This document shows positions 36,570 to 45,359 of a stretch of DNA of 64,000 nt, piece after piece (within the stretch, counting starts at the first letter, position 1; each line of letters begins with the position of its first letter). The position numbers and the translations under genes are program-made. The notes under the pieces were generated by a model. That model ran no database searches. It saw only the letters and a list, made by a program, of their open reading frames with translations, and was not told the DNA's origin. The stretch is from the NCBI RefSeq assembly GCF_015767635.1, contig NZ_CP065230.1, forward strand, positions 1,550,001 to 1,614,000, written 5' to 3'. The DNA comes from Halomonas sp. A40-4 (lineage in GTDB: Bacteria; Pseudomonadota; Gammaproteobacteria; Pseudomonadales; Halomonadaceae).

Positions 36570-37535
36570 TTAAAACACTTCTTCGTTGTGCAACGCCTCA
36601 GCGGCACCCAGCAACCCTGTCCAAGGATGGGTGACCACCCAAACGGGGATGTCGGCGTTATAGGCGCCCATGCGGCCCTTGTTGACAAAGGCCTCGCGCA
36701 GTTGGCTTGTCGGCAGCCAGTCAAGAAGGCGTGGCAAGATTCCGCCGCATAGGTAAACGCCACCTCTGGCGCCCATGGTCAGCGTGGCATCGCCACATAC
36801 ATCGCCGAGGATTTTCAGGAACCGTAACAGCGTGGCGGTGGCGATCGAGTCGCCCTCGTTGGCTGCCTGGGTCACCTCCGCGGGGGAGGCGCAGCGGGGT
36901 GCCTGATCGTCGAGCGCGCAGTGGGCCTGATAGAGCTCGAGTAAGCCTTGGCCACACAGAATGCGCTCGACGCTAACACGTTGGTGGCGCTGTAAAAACA
37001 CGTCAAGCAGCGCGCGCTCGGTGTCATCGGTGGGCGCGAAGGTGACGTGGCCACCCTCGGTAGGCAGCGGTATCCAGGCATGCTGGCCGGGGAAGACACC
37101 GGCTACGCCAAGCCCCGTGCCGGGGCCAATCACCAGGCGGGTGGAATGTGCCTGGCCGTCACCGGCCTGAACCGCGACGAGGTCATCGGCCGTCACGTGG
37201 GGCACGCCCAGGGCCTGAGCAGTAAAATCGTTGATAACCTTGAATAGCGACAGGTTCAGCGTTTCGCGAACCTCGCGCTTCATGAAGTCCCAGTGGTTGT
37301 TGGTCATCTTCACCCGCTCGGCGTGAACCGGGCAGGCAAACGCCAGGCATGCCTCGCGAGGGGCGTTGTTACCGGTCGCCCCCACTCGGGTCAGGTAGTC
37401 CTGAATCGCCTCAATAACGCCTGGGTAGTCGGCGCAGGGGAGGTTGATAATATCGTGCGGGGTGATGTCGCCTGGCGTCACCAGCGCCAGGCGTGCATTG
37501 GTCCCGCCGATATCGCCGATCAAGGCTGGTCGCAT
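36570..37535 (-). CDS. glk: glucokinase
   Basis: Phosphorylates free glucose to glucose-6-phosphate, the product released by the alpha-glucosidase. The 321 residues match the E. coli-type (group A) enzyme: LIGDIGGTNARLALV, KMTNNHWDF, VINDFTAQALG, VIGPGTGLGVAG, EGGHVTF and GGVYLCGGI. It touches edd in a TGATG overlap, so translation is coupled. Confidence 0.95.
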   Translation of the reverse strand: MRPALIGDIGGTNARLALVTPGDITPHDIINLPCADYPGVIEAIQDYLTRVGATGNNAPREACLAFACPVHAERVKMTNNHWDFMKREVRETLNLSLFKVINDFTAQALGVPHVTADDLVAVQAGDGQAHSTRLVIGPGTGLGVAGVFPGQHAWIPLPTEGGHVTFAPTDDTERALLDVFLQRHQRVSVERILCGQGLLELYQAHCALDDQAPRCASPAEVTQAANEGDSIATATLLRFLKILGDVCGDATLTMGARGGVYLCGGILPRLLDWLPTSQLREAFVNKGRMGAYNADIPVWVVTHPWTGLLGAAEALHNEEVF

Positions 37536-39424
37536 CAGGCGTCCTCTTCGAAGATCTGACCTTGCTGGCGGGCGAGATCGTCGGCTTCGAAGCCGCCAAA
37601 GACACCTGCGCCTTCCTCGCCGCGCATGGCCAAGTGGCGGAAGCCTGAAAACAACTCGCGACCCAGGCCAACGTGGTAGTGGTCAAGATTGCCGATGGCC
37701 AGTTCACGCTGCCCCCAGGTGACAGGGTCTACCTTGGCGTCGAGCGTGCCGGCGTTGGCATCCAGGCGGACGATGTCGCCATCGCGGAGTTTCGCCAGCG
37801 GGCCGCCGTCCAGGGCCTCCGGGCTCATGTGAATGGAAGCCGGTACCTTGCCCGATGCGCCCGACATGCGGCCGTCAGTCACCAGCGCCACTTTATAGCC
37901 ACGATCCTGTAGCACACCCAAGAACGGCGTCAGTTTGTGCAGTTCCGGCATGCCGTTGGCTTTGGGGCCCTGGAAACGGACGACCACGATCACGTCGCGA
38001 TCCAGGTCGCCGGATTCGAAGGCCGCTTTCATCTCGTTCTGGTCTTCGAAGATCTTCACCGGCGCTTCCACCACGCGGTGCTCTTCGGTAACCGCCGAGA
38101 CCTTGATCACGCCCCGGCCCAGGTTGCCTTTCATCACCGTCAGGCCGCCGGTGGGCGCAAAGGGCGATGAAACCGGGCGTACAACGTCTTCGTCGAGGCT
38201 TTTTTCAGGACCTTCGTGCCAGACGACCTTGCCGTCTTCAAGGAAGGGCTCCTGGGTGTAGGCGGTCAGGTCGGTACCGAACACGGTGGGAATATCGCCA
38301 TGGAGCAGGCCAGCGCCCAGCAGCTCGCGGAACAGGTAGCTCATGCCGCCTGCTGCCTGGAAGTGGTTGATGTCTGCCTGGCCGTTGGGATACACCTTCA
38401 TCAGGCTGGGCGTGACCGCGGAAAGGTCGGTGAAATCGTCCCAGTTCAGGGTAATGCCTGCCGCTGCCGCCATGGCGATCAGGTGCATGGTATGGTTCGT
38501 GGAACCGCCGGAGGCGAGTAGCCCGACGACGGCATTGACGATAGCACGCTCGTCGATCTGCTTATAGAACGGGCGGTAGTCACCGCCAGGCTCGGTGTTG
38601 CGGATCGCCTGCTCGGTCGCGTAGCGGGTCAGGGCTTCGCGCATTTCGGTGCCAGGGTTGACGAACGAAGTGCCCGGCAGGTGCAGGCCCATCACTTCCA
38701 TCATCAGCTGGTTGGAGTTGGCCGTGCCGTAGAAGGTGCAGGTGCCAGGGCTGTGATAAGACTCGGATTCCGCCTCCAGCAGCGCATCGCGACCCACCTT
38801 GCCTTCGGCGTAAAGCTGGCGAATGCGGGCTTTTTCCTTGTTGGGCAGGCCGCTGGGCATGGGGCCTGCCGGCACGAACATCGCGGGCAGGTGGCCGAAG
38901 CGTGCGGCACTGATAAACAGCCCGGGGATAATCTTGTCGCACACGCCCAGGTAAAGTGCCGCATCGAACATGTTATGGGAAAGGCCCACGGCGGCGGCCA
39001 TGGCAATTACATCCCGTGAGAATAGCGACAGCTCCATCCCCGGCTGGCCCTGGGTCACGCCATCGCACATCGCCGGTACGCCACCGGCAAACTGGGCTGT
39101 GGACCCCATCGCGCTGGCTGCGGCTTTGATAGTGGCCGGGAAGGTTTCGAATGGCTGGTGGGCCGACAGCATGTCGTTGTAGGCCGAAATGATCCCCAGG
39201 TTGGCGCTATTCATCAGCTTGAGGGAATTTTTGTCCTGCGGGTTGCAGGCAGCAAAGCCGTGGGCCAGGTTACCGCAGGAGAGCTCGCCGCGATGCACGC
39301 CGCGCTTGTGCTGATCGGCCATGCGGCGCTCATAGAGGGCGCGCCGTTCGGCAGAACGCTCACGTATGCGTTGGGTAACCTCGGCAACGGTGGGATTTAA
39401 AGGGGCGTGTGTTGAGCTCGGCAT
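37535..39424 (-). CDS. edd: phosphogluconate dehydratase
   Basis: Dehydrates 6-phosphogluconate to KDPG, the key step of the Entner-Doudoroff pathway. The 629-residue IlvD/Edd-family enzyme shows [62 protein letters not shown] and [14 protein letters not shown]; conserved Cys residues fit its 4Fe-4S cluster. Start ATG 39424 has GAGG five bases upstream; the frame to 39457 is longer. Two HexR-like sites precede it. It leads the edd-glk-reductase-kinase operon. Confidence 0.96.
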   Translation of the reverse strand: MPSSTHAPLNPTVAEVTQRIRERSAERRALYERRMADQHKRGVHRGELSCGNLAHGFAACNPQDKNSLKLMNSANLGIISAYNDMLSAHQPFETFPATIKAAASAMGSTAQFAGGVPAMCDGVTQGQPGMELSLFSRDVIAMAAAVGLSHNMFDAALYLGVCDKIIPGLFISAARFGHLPAMFVPAGPMPSGLPNKEKARIRQLYAEGKVGRDALLEAESESYHSPGTCTFYGTANSNQLMMEVMGLHLPGTSFVNPGTEMREALTRYATEQAIRNTEPGGDYRPFYKQIDERAIVNAVVGLLASGGSTNHTMHLIAMAAAAGITLNWDDFTDLSAVTPSLMKVYPNGQADINHFQAAGGMSYLFRELLGAGLLHGDIPTVFGTDLTAYTQEPFLEDGKVVWHEGPEKSLDEDVVRPVSSPFAPTGGLTVMKGNLGRGVIKVSAVTEEHRVVEAPVKIFEDQNEMKAAFESGDLDRDVIVVVRFQGPKANGMPELHKLTPFLGVLQDRGYKVALVTDGRMSGASGKVPASIHMSPEALDGGPLAKLRDGDIVRLDANAGTLDAKVDPVTWGQRELAIGNLDHYHVGLGRELFSGFRHLAMRGEEGAGVFGGFEADDLARQQGQIFEEDA

Positions 39425-39460
39425 AATTACCTCTGCATGGTAGAGACGGTGAGTCAAACC

Positions 39461-39475
39461 TGTAGTTATTTTACA
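39461..39475. promoter_or_regulatory. predicted HexR operator 1 before edd
   Basis: TGTAGTTATTTTACA fits the HexR consensus with one central mismatch and lies 37 bases upstream of the edd start. Confidence 0.6.
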
Positions 39476-39522
39476 TTTTTTGGTGGCGATAGGAGAGACT
39501 TTACGGCAATAAAATTGCTATT

Positions 39523-39537
39523 TGTAGTTTTATTACC
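39523..39537. promoter_or_regulatory. predicted HexR operator 2 before edd
   Basis: TGTAGTTTTATTACC fits the HexR consensus except for the last base. It is 62 bases from operator 1. Confidence 0.6.
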
Positions 39538-39694
39538 CTAATTGATGACAACTATCGCTCTGAACAACCGGGGCTAAAGAGGACTGGCTGATCGTGGCGG
39601 TCAGTGCCCGCTTGCCAAGTTTAAACCGCAAGTATAGCAGGCCTGCATTTGCTACCATTCCCCCTTCCTTTATGTTGAACGCTTTGGAGCCACC

Positions 39695-40759
39695 ATGCCC
39701 CCCGATGTTGCCCCGTCGATGATCGCGCGTATCGTGCCGGTAGACGCTTGCGCAGGTGAACGTGCGCGTGCCTATCTTGATACGCTCACCAAACCGCCGG
39801 GCAGCCTTGGAAAGCTAGAAGCGCTCGCGGTTCAGCTAAGCAGCATTACCGGTGAGCTAATGCCCAGGGTAACGCCGCCCGGCGTGCTGGTGTTCGCCGC
39901 CGACCACGGTGTGGCGGCAGAAGGCGTGTCGGCGTTTCCCCAGGCCGTGACCGCCCAGATGGTCGCCAACTTCGCCAGCGGTGGGGCGGCAATTAATGTG
40001 TTTGCCCGGCAGATTGACGCCCATGTCGAGATCGTGGATGTGGGCGTGGCGTCTAACTTGACGATGCCTGGCGTGACCCACGCCAAGGTGCGTCAGGGTA
40101 CGGCCAATATGGCACTCGAAAATGCCATGCAACCTGAGGAAGCCCAGGCGGCGATTGAGGTAGGCGTGGCCGCCGTGGAGCGGGCTCGGCAGGCAGGTGC
40201 TAAATGCCTCATCGTCGGCGAAATGGGGATTGCCAATACCACCGCCAGTAGCGCCATGCTGGCGGTGTTGGCCGGCACCCCGGTGGCCCAGGCAGTCGGT
40301 GCCGGGACGGGTATCAATAGCGTCCAGCAAGCGCATAAGGTGGCGGTAATCGAACGCGCCATTCAGGCACGCCAGGCCGACCCCGATGACCCTTTAGACG
40401 TACTTGCGAAACTCGGCGGGCTGGAAATTGCTGCCATGGTGGGTGCTTATTTAGCCGCAGCGGTTCACCGGCTGCCCGCCGTTGTGGATGGCTTTATCGC
40501 CACGGTGGCAGCGCTTGTGGCGTGCCGCCTATGCCCGGCGGTGCGAGGTTATCTGGTGTTTGGCCACCGCTCGGAAGAGCCCGGCCACGCCACGGCCCTG
40601 GAGGCACTTGACGCCCAACCGCTGCTGGCGCTGGGCATGCGGCTGGGTGAAGGCAGTGGCGCGGCGCTGGCATTCCCGCTGCTCCAGGCGGCTGCCGGAA
40701 TGCTCAATGAGATGGCGACCTTCGCCGATGCAGGCGTTAGCGACAACAACTCCCAATGA
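39695..40759 (+). CDS. cobT: nicotinate-nucleotide-dimethylbenzimidazole phosphoribosyltransferase
   Basis: Makes alpha-ribazole phosphate, the lower-ligand precursor of cobalamin. The 354 residues show TKPPGSLGKLEALA, VFAADHGVAAEGVSAFPQ, VGEMGIANTTASSA, GAGTGI and the C-terminal catalytic Glu region FGHRSEEPGH. It starts a row of overlapping cobalamin genes (cobT-cbiB-cobD-cobU-cobS-cobC). No cobalamin riboswitch was found in the 270-base spacer after edd. Names follow the Salmonella convention. Confidence 0.95.
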   Translation: MPPDVAPSMIARIVPVDACAGERARAYLDTLTKPPGSLGKLEALAVQLSSITGELMPRVTPPGVLVFAADHGVAAEGVSAFPQAVTAQMVANFASGGAAINVFARQIDAHVEIVDVGVASNLTMPGVTHAKVRQGTANMALENAMQPEEAQAAIEVGVAAVERARQAGAKCLIVGEMGIANTTASSAMLAVLAGTPVAQAVGAGTGINSVQQAHKVAVIERAIQARQADPDDPLDVLAKLGGLEIAAMVGAYLAAAVHRLPAVVDGFIATVAALVACRLCPAVRGYLVFGHRSEEPGHATALEALDAQPLLALGMRLGEGSGAALAFPLLQAAAGMLNEMATFADAGVSDNNSQ

Positions 40760-41793
40760 TGCCGTTCAGCGACTATTTTCCGGCCATGCTGGTTTGGGTG
40801 ACCGTGGCGATCGTAATTGACCTGATCGTCGGTGATCCGCGATCGCTGCCGCACCCCGTGGTGATCATCGGCCGAGCCATCAGTGCGCTGGAAAAACGTT
40901 GGAACCAGGGCGCCGCCAAGCGTCGATGGCGGTTGGGGTTTTTACTCACCGCCGTTATCGTGCTGGGGACCTTTGGCGTTGCGTGGCTGGTGCTGGCACT
41001 GTTGAGCGCGCTGCACCCATGGCTTGGCGTTGTCGCCGAGATAGGGCTGTTAGCCACGACGCTGGCGATTAAAGGGCTGGCGGAGGCAGGGCGTGCCATT
41101 GCCGTTCCGCTTGCCAAAGGCGATTTGCCTGCTGCTCGGCAAGCGCTGGCCATGATAGTGGGGCGCGATACTCAGGGCCTGGATGAAGCCGGGATCACCC
41201 GCGGGGCGGTGGAAACCGTGGCGGAAAATACCGTCGATGGCATTACCGCACCGCTGTTTTTTGCCCTGATCGGCGGTGCCCCCCTGGCGCTGGCGTACAA
41301 GGCGGTGAATACTCTGGATTCGATGGTCGGTTACCGCAACGCACGCTATAACGAGTTTGGCTACGCCTCGGCCAAGCTGGATGACGTGGCCAACTGGCTG
41401 CCAGCACGCTTGACGGCCTTGTGTCTGTGGCTTGCAGGGCTGTTGCTCAGCGTTTCAGGCGTTTCAGGCGTTTCAGGCGTTTCAGGCGTTTTACGGTTGC
41501 GCTGGCGGGGCGCGTTGCGTGACACCTGCCGCGAGGCGCCCCGCCACCCAAGCCCCAACGCCGGCTGGCCGGAAGCCATGGTGGCATGTTTGCTCGGCGT
41601 TCAGTTAGGGGGCACTAATTTCTATCAGGGTGTTGCCTCTCATCGTGCGACGCTGGGCGAGCCGTTGGAGGCGCTGCACGTCGCCCATATCGACGCAACG
41701 ATTCGCTTGATGCACGGTGGCTGGATGCTGTTTATGTGGCTGTCAGCTGTCTTGATGGTTGGGCTGAGTTTGATTCTTCCGAGGCTTTTATGA
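40756..41793 (+). CDS. cbiB: adenosylcobinamide-phosphate synthase
   Basis: Membrane enzyme that attaches aminopropanol (or its phosphate) to adenosylcobyric acid. The 345 residues have several membrane segments and family signatures DLIVGDPRSLPHPVVIIG, VETVAENTVDGITAPLFFALIGG, YKAVNTLDSMVGYRN and the YNEFGYASAKLDDVANWLPAR segment. Within a hydrophobic stretch (about residue 233) lies SGVSGVSGVSG, encoded by a fourfold 9-base repeat. ATG 40756 overlaps the cobT stop as ATGA. Confidence 0.93.
   Translation: MMPFSDYFPAMLVWVTVAIVIDLIVGDPRSLPHPVVIIGRAISALEKRWNQGAAKRRWRLGFLLTAVIVLGTFGVAWLVLALLSALHPWLGVVAEIGLLATTLAIKGLAEAGRAIAVPLAKGDLPAARQALAMIVGRDTQGLDEAGITRGAVETVAENTVDGITAPLFFALIGGAPLALAYKAVNTLDSMVGYRNARYNEFGYASAKLDDVANWLPARLTALCLWLAGLLLSVSGVSGVSGVSGVLRLRWRGALRDTCREAPRHPSPNAGWPEAMVACLLGVQLGGTNFYQGVASHRATLGEPLEALHVAHIDATIRLMHGGWMLFMWLSAVLMVGLSLILPRLL
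41452..41487 (+). repeat. four tandem copies of GTTTCAGGC inside cbiB
   Basis: The unit is 9 bases, repeated exactly four times and in frame, coding for repeated Val-Ser-Gly in a membrane-proximal segment. Copy-number change would lengthen or shorten the protein without a frameshift. Confidence 0.95.
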
Positions 41794-42905
41794 GCATACC
41801 CGAATGGCCCAGCCACGGCGGGCAGTCCGAGGCGTTATTAGCACACTTCGGCTTGCCACCAGGGCACCGGCTGTACGACTTTAGCGCCAATCTGAATCCC
41901 TTGGGGCCTCCCGCCTGGGTACGCGACTGTTTGACACAACAGCTGGCTGGCCTTGAGCACTACCCGGCGCCGGACTATTCCGCTGCCCGTGATGCCATCG
42001 CCAGCCATCACCAGCTTCAGCCCGAACAGGTGCTGCTGACCAACGGTGGCGCTGAGGCGATTTTTCTTGCCGCCGCGCTACACGCTTGGCAGCGGGCGGC
42101 GATTATGACGCCAAGCTTTGGCGAGTACGCCCGAGCGTGTTGCGCCCATCGGCTTTCAGTCACTGAGATCGTACTACCCGCACCGCACTTTGCCCTGGAT
42201 CTTGATGCGCTGTTGGCAGCACTTAATGGTATCGATGTGCTGTTTCTATGTCGGCCCAATAACCCCACGGCGACGCTTATCGATACATCAGTCATGGAGA
42301 CATTGCTGGATTACACGGCTTGGACGGGCTGCCGAGTGGTGGTGGACGAGGCCTTTGTGGATATGGTCGGCGATACGCATGATGCAGTGTCGCTGGTACC
42401 GCTGCTGGATCGCTACCCGCATCTGATGCTGCTGCGCTCAATGACCAAGTTTTATACGCTGCCAGGGCTACGGCTAGGCTATATGCTGGCGGATACGGCC
42501 ACGATTCAAGCAGCACAGACCCACCAGCCGCCCTGGAGCGTGAATCACCTGGCAGCGGAGCTGGTAGCGCCGTTGCTGGCGGACGGCGCCTTCACCCGGC
42601 GCACCCAACGCTGGTTAGCCAGCGAGCGTCCATGTATGACCCAAGCGCTTAGCGAGCTGGGGCTGGACGTGGTACCCAGCCAGGCCTGCTTTTTCCTTAC
42701 CCGCCCGGGTACCGAGCAGCGCGCCGCAGGCATCTCCAGCGATGTGCTATTTGAGCGACTGCTACACGAAGGCATGCTGGTGCGCCATACCCACAATTTT
42801 GCCGGGCTCGATGGCGACTGGCTCCGTGTGGCCCTGCGCGACAAGCCTGACAATCAGCGGTTATTGAATGTATTAAAAAAGGTACTGCATGATTGTCTTC
42901 GTTAG
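41790..42905 (+). CDS. cobD: threonine-phosphate decarboxylase
   Basis: PLP enzyme that makes (R)-1-amino-2-propanol O-2-phosphate for the cobalamin side chain. The 371 residues are of the HisC-like aminotransferase fold: YDFSANLNPLGPP, LTNGGAEAIFLAA, LCRPNNPTATL, VVDEAFVDM and the PLP-Lys in RSMTKFYTLPGLRLGY. ATG 41790 overlaps the cbiB stop as ATGA and follows GAGG. It overlaps cobU by 17 bases. Confidence 0.93.
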   Translation: MSIPEWPSHGGQSEALLAHFGLPPGHRLYDFSANLNPLGPPAWVRDCLTQQLAGLEHYPAPDYSAARDAIASHHQLQPEQVLLTNGGAEAIFLAAALHAWQRAAIMTPSFGEYARACCAHRLSVTEIVLPAPHFALDLDALLAALNGIDVLFLCRPNNPTATLIDTSVMETLLDYTAWTGCRVVVDEAFVDMVGDTHDAVSLVPLLDRYPHLMLLRSMTKFYTLPGLRLGYMLADTATIQAAQTHQPPWSVNHLAAELVAPLLADGAFTRRTQRWLASERPCMTQALSELGLDVVPSQACFFLTRPGTEQRAAGISSDVLFERLLHEGMLVRHTHNFAGLDGDWLRVALRDKPDNQRLLNVLKKVLHDCLR

Positions 42906-43425
42906 CGGCGGGGCGCGTTCCGGCAAAAGCGACATCGCCGAGCAGCGGGTGCTGGACGTGGCAGCCAGTTCAACCTGTTACTATCTAGCTACCGCAGACG
43001 TATATGACGACGAGATGGCCGCGCGTGTTGCTCGTCATCGGCAATCCAGGGGCGCGCAGTGGCTGACGTTGGAAGCGCCGTTGGCCATTGATCGAGCACT
43101 GCAAAAAGTGCCTGATGGCAGCAGCGTGCTTTTGGACTGCCTGACCCTCTGGGCCAGTCAGGTACTGTATGCCAGTGAGCTTAGCGAAGACGAAGGCTTG
43201 GCGTTACTGGCAGACGCCCTCGCAGATGCCCAGGCGCGCCGCGTGCATCTAGTGATTGTCTCTAACGATATCAACGAAACGTTACCGCCCAGCGATGTCG
43301 AGACCTGGCGCTACCTGGCCTTTCTTCAGCGTGCCCACCGCAGCGTGGCGGCAGAGGCGGGTTCGGTGCTGGAAGTGGTCGCGGGCTGTGCCATCGAGTG
43401 GAAAAACGACGGGAAGTTGATGTGA
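42889..43425 (+). CDS. cobU: adenosylcobinamide kinase / phosphate guanylyltransferase
   Basis: Activates adenosylcobinamide to its GDP derivative. The 178 residues start with an intact P-loop (VSGGARSGKSDIAE) and show YLATADVYDDEMAARVARHRQSR, with the GMP-accepting His, then DCLTLWASQ and the VSNDINETLPPS segment. The 17-base overlap with cobD and four-base overlap with cobS indicate tight coupling. Confidence 0.95.
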   Translation: MIVFVSGGARSGKSDIAEQRVLDVAASSTCYYLATADVYDDEMAARVARHRQSRGAQWLTLEAPLAIDRALQKVPDGSSVLLDCLTLWASQVLYASELSEDEGLALLADALADAQARRVHLVIVSNDINETLPPSDVETWRYLAFLQRAHRSVAAEAGSVLEVVAGCAIEWKNDGKLM

Positions 43426-44222
43426 AAGAAAGTACTGTAAAAGAACACGCGGTGAAAAACGTTCTGTTCGGTCTCTTGCTCGCACTGCAGTTTTTGACCC
43501 GAATCCCGATCCCTGTCGCTTGCCCCTGGACGCCTGCAACCCGGCGCTGGGCGGTGCGTGCCTATCCTCTGGTCGGCTTGCTCATCGGCAGCGTGTTGGT
43601 GCTGGTGGCATTCGCCATGCAAAACGTCCCCACGCCTATGACCGCGCTGGCGCTGCTTAGCCTTTGGGTCGCGCTTTCCGGTGGGCTGCACCTGGATGGC
43701 GTCATGGACATCGCCGATGCGCTGGGCAGCAATCAACCCTTGGAACGCCGCTGGGCAATCATGAAGGACCCGCAAATCGGCAGTTTCGGCATGCTGGCGC
43801 TGGTGTTTCTACTTGCCTGGAAGGGCGTTCTACTGTGGGCATTACTTACCTATCAAGCGCCGCTCTGGTGGCTGCTGGTGGTGCCCGCGCTCGGGCGCTG
43901 GGCAGGTGTGGCATTGCTGGTGCTGACCCCTTGCGCCCAGCCTAAGGGCTTGGCCTGGAGCTGGCAGCAGTCGCTTAGCGGCCAGGATGTGGCGCTGGCG
44001 CTGGTACCGCTGGCGGTGATAGCCCTGCTGGCACCCACACTGGTGGTGATGCTGCTGACGGCCTGCGTTTTTGTGGGACTTATGCGCTGGCTTATGCAGC
44101 GCCTGTTTAATGGCATCAACGGTGACATGGTCGGTGCCACCATCGAAGGAGGAGAGCTTTGGTTACTGATCTTAGTGTGGAGCTGGTGGCAGTTCGCCAC
44201 GGTATCACCGCCTGGAATCTAG
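43422..44222 (+). CDS. cobS: adenosylcobinamide-GDP ribazoletransferase (cobalamin synthase)
   Basis: Polytopic membrane enzyme that joins adenosylcobinamide-GDP and alpha-ribazole. The 266 residues begin after a short polar N-terminus with LALQFLTRIPIP, then LSGGLHLDGVMDIADALG, MKDPQIGSFGMLALV and the C-terminal NGINGDMVGATIE. GTG 43422 overlaps the cobU stop and follows GGGAAG; GTG 43398 is the longer option. Confidence 0.93.
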   Translation: MKESTVKEHAVKNVLFGLLLALQFLTRIPIPVACPWTPATRRWAVRAYPLVGLLIGSVLVLVAFAMQNVPTPMTALALLSLWVALSGGLHLDGVMDIADALGSNQPLERRWAIMKDPQIGSFGMLALVFLLAWKGVLLWALLTYQAPLWWLLVVPALGRWAGVALLVLTPCAQPKGLAWSWQQSLSGQDVALALVPLAVIALLAPTLVVMLLTACVFVGLMRWLMQRLFNGINGDMVGATIEGGELWLLILVWSWWQFATVSPPGI

Positions 44223-44812
44223 AGCGCCGTTACCAGGGCCAGCGCGATATTGCGCTGCTGTTTCCTGAGGCTGAAGAGGGCTTGATCGCACTGCGCGACG
44301 CAATGGTGGATGAGCGTTTTGATGCCATTTACTCAAGCGACTTGAACCGCTGCCAACAGACGCTTGAGTGGATCCAGGCGGCAAAAGAGGGCGTGCCGGT
44401 TGCGCTGGAGCCGCGTCTGCGCGAACTCGATTTTGGCGACTATGAAGGCAAGGTCTACGACGAACTAAAAGATTTGCCCCATTACCGCGCCTGGATCGAC
44501 AGCGTCGGCGAGCTGCAAATCCCTGGCGGTGAATCCGCCGCCCAACTGCGCACACGCCTGGAGGCCTGGTTGCATGATGTCGCCGTGAATGCCCGGCAGG
44601 GCGGCCAGCGAAAGATTCTAGCGGTCACTCATGGTGGTGTGATTCGCGAACTGCGCCGTCGTTTTGAAACCCTTCACTTCTGGGATGGCTCAGTGAGTCA
44701 GGCCCAGGGCAGGCGCTGGACACTCACTTATCAAACCGATGCGAATGGCAAAGGAGATTGGCAATGCAGCTCTTCATCGGCGGTGCCTGCGCTGGTAAAC
44801 GCGACGCCGTAA
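44159..44812 (+). CDS. cobC: alpha-ribazole phosphatase-like histidine phosphatase
   Basis: Removes the 5'-phosphate of alpha-ribazole phosphate or adenosylcobalamin phosphate. The 217 residues have the RHG motif (VAVRHGITAWN), YSSDLNRCQQT, the catalytic Glu region LRELDFGDYEGK and VTHGGVIRELRR. The likely start TTG 44159 follows a very strong AAGGAGGAGA but overlaps cobS by 64 bases; GTG 44177 is a shorter alternative. Confidence 0.9.
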   Translation: MVTDLSVELVAVRHGITAWNLERRYQGQRDIALLFPEAEEGLIALRDAMVDERFDAIYSSDLNRCQQTLEWIQAAKEGVPVALEPRLRELDFGDYEGKVYDELKDLPHYRAWIDSVGELQIPGGESAAQLRTRLEAWLHDVAVNARQGGQRKILAVTHGGVIRELRRRFETLHFWDGSVSQAQGRRWTLTYQTDANGKGDWQCSSSSAVPALVNATP

Positions 44813-45189
44813 CGGCTCGCTTTCCCGACGCCGTATGGCATCGCCTCGCACCGGGAAAGCGGCTGGAAGAGTGCCAGCAAGCCCTGGTTGCCGACACCCC
44901 GCTGGTGATAACCGGTGTGCTCGAGTGGCTCGAAGCCGCTTTAGCAAACGCGGAAAACGATGCACTGCGCCAACAGTGGCAGGGCGATATGACACGGCTC
45001 TGCCAGCGTGCTGGCGAGCTAAAGGCGCCGCTGATCATTATTGCCAATGACGTTGGCCGGGGTATTGTGCCCATGCAACCCAAGCAGCGCCGCCTGCGCG
45101 ACCTCAATGGCTGGTTCACTCAAGACGCCACCGCCCAGGCAGACAAGGTTTGGTACGTACGGCATGGATTGGTGCAGTTGATCAAGTAG
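44764..45189 (+). CDS. small CobU-family-like protein with a degenerate P-loop
   Basis: The 141 residues start QLFIGGACAGKRDAV, where a normal P-loop would have Ser or Thr after GK; here it is Arg. Later come IIIANDVGRGIVPMQPKQRR and LRDLNGWF, which resemble the CobU pattern around the NDVG(W/R)GIVP motif. It is much shorter than cobU in the same operon. ATG 44764 has AAGGAG seven bases upstream and overlaps cobC. It may be a diverged subunit or a nucleotide-binding helper of the cobalamin pathway; the catalytic role is doubtful. Confidence 0.7.
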   Translation: MQLFIGGACAGKRDAVTARFPDAVWHRLAPGKRLEECQQALVADTPLVITGVLEWLEAALANAENDALRQQWQGDMTRLCQRAGELKAPLIIIANDVGRGIVPMQPKQRRLRDLNGWFTQDATAQADKVWYVRHGLVQLIK

Positions 45190-45247
45190 TTATCCCGGCT
45201 TTTATCACGCTAATTCGGGCGAATTCTTGCCCATTTTGTAAGCTATT

Positions 45248-45264
45248 TCTTACACGGTGTAAGA
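45248..45264. promoter_or_regulatory. perfect palindrome upstream of vgrG
   Basis: TCTTACAC-G-GTGTAAGA is a 17-base perfect palindrome. A third half-site, TGTAAG, lies at 45237-45242. It is about 95 bases before the vgrG start, so it may be an operator for the T6SS block. Confidence 0.55.
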
Positions 45265-45359
45265 GATCGCTGTGACGTGCCCTGCAAGGGTTGCGCTTCG
45301 CTTCCGGCTCGCTATTCTGACCGTTTTCATTAGCGATTGATGGTCCAGGGAGCGGCATT

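Noticed and set aside
39548..39694. Cobalamin riboswitch before cobT
   Set aside because: The core GCCCCCGCAACTG and GCCACTG blocks are missing; only the btuF leader has them.
41452..41487. CRISPR-like repeat array
   Set aside because: The unit is 9 bases with no spacers and lies in frame inside cbiB.
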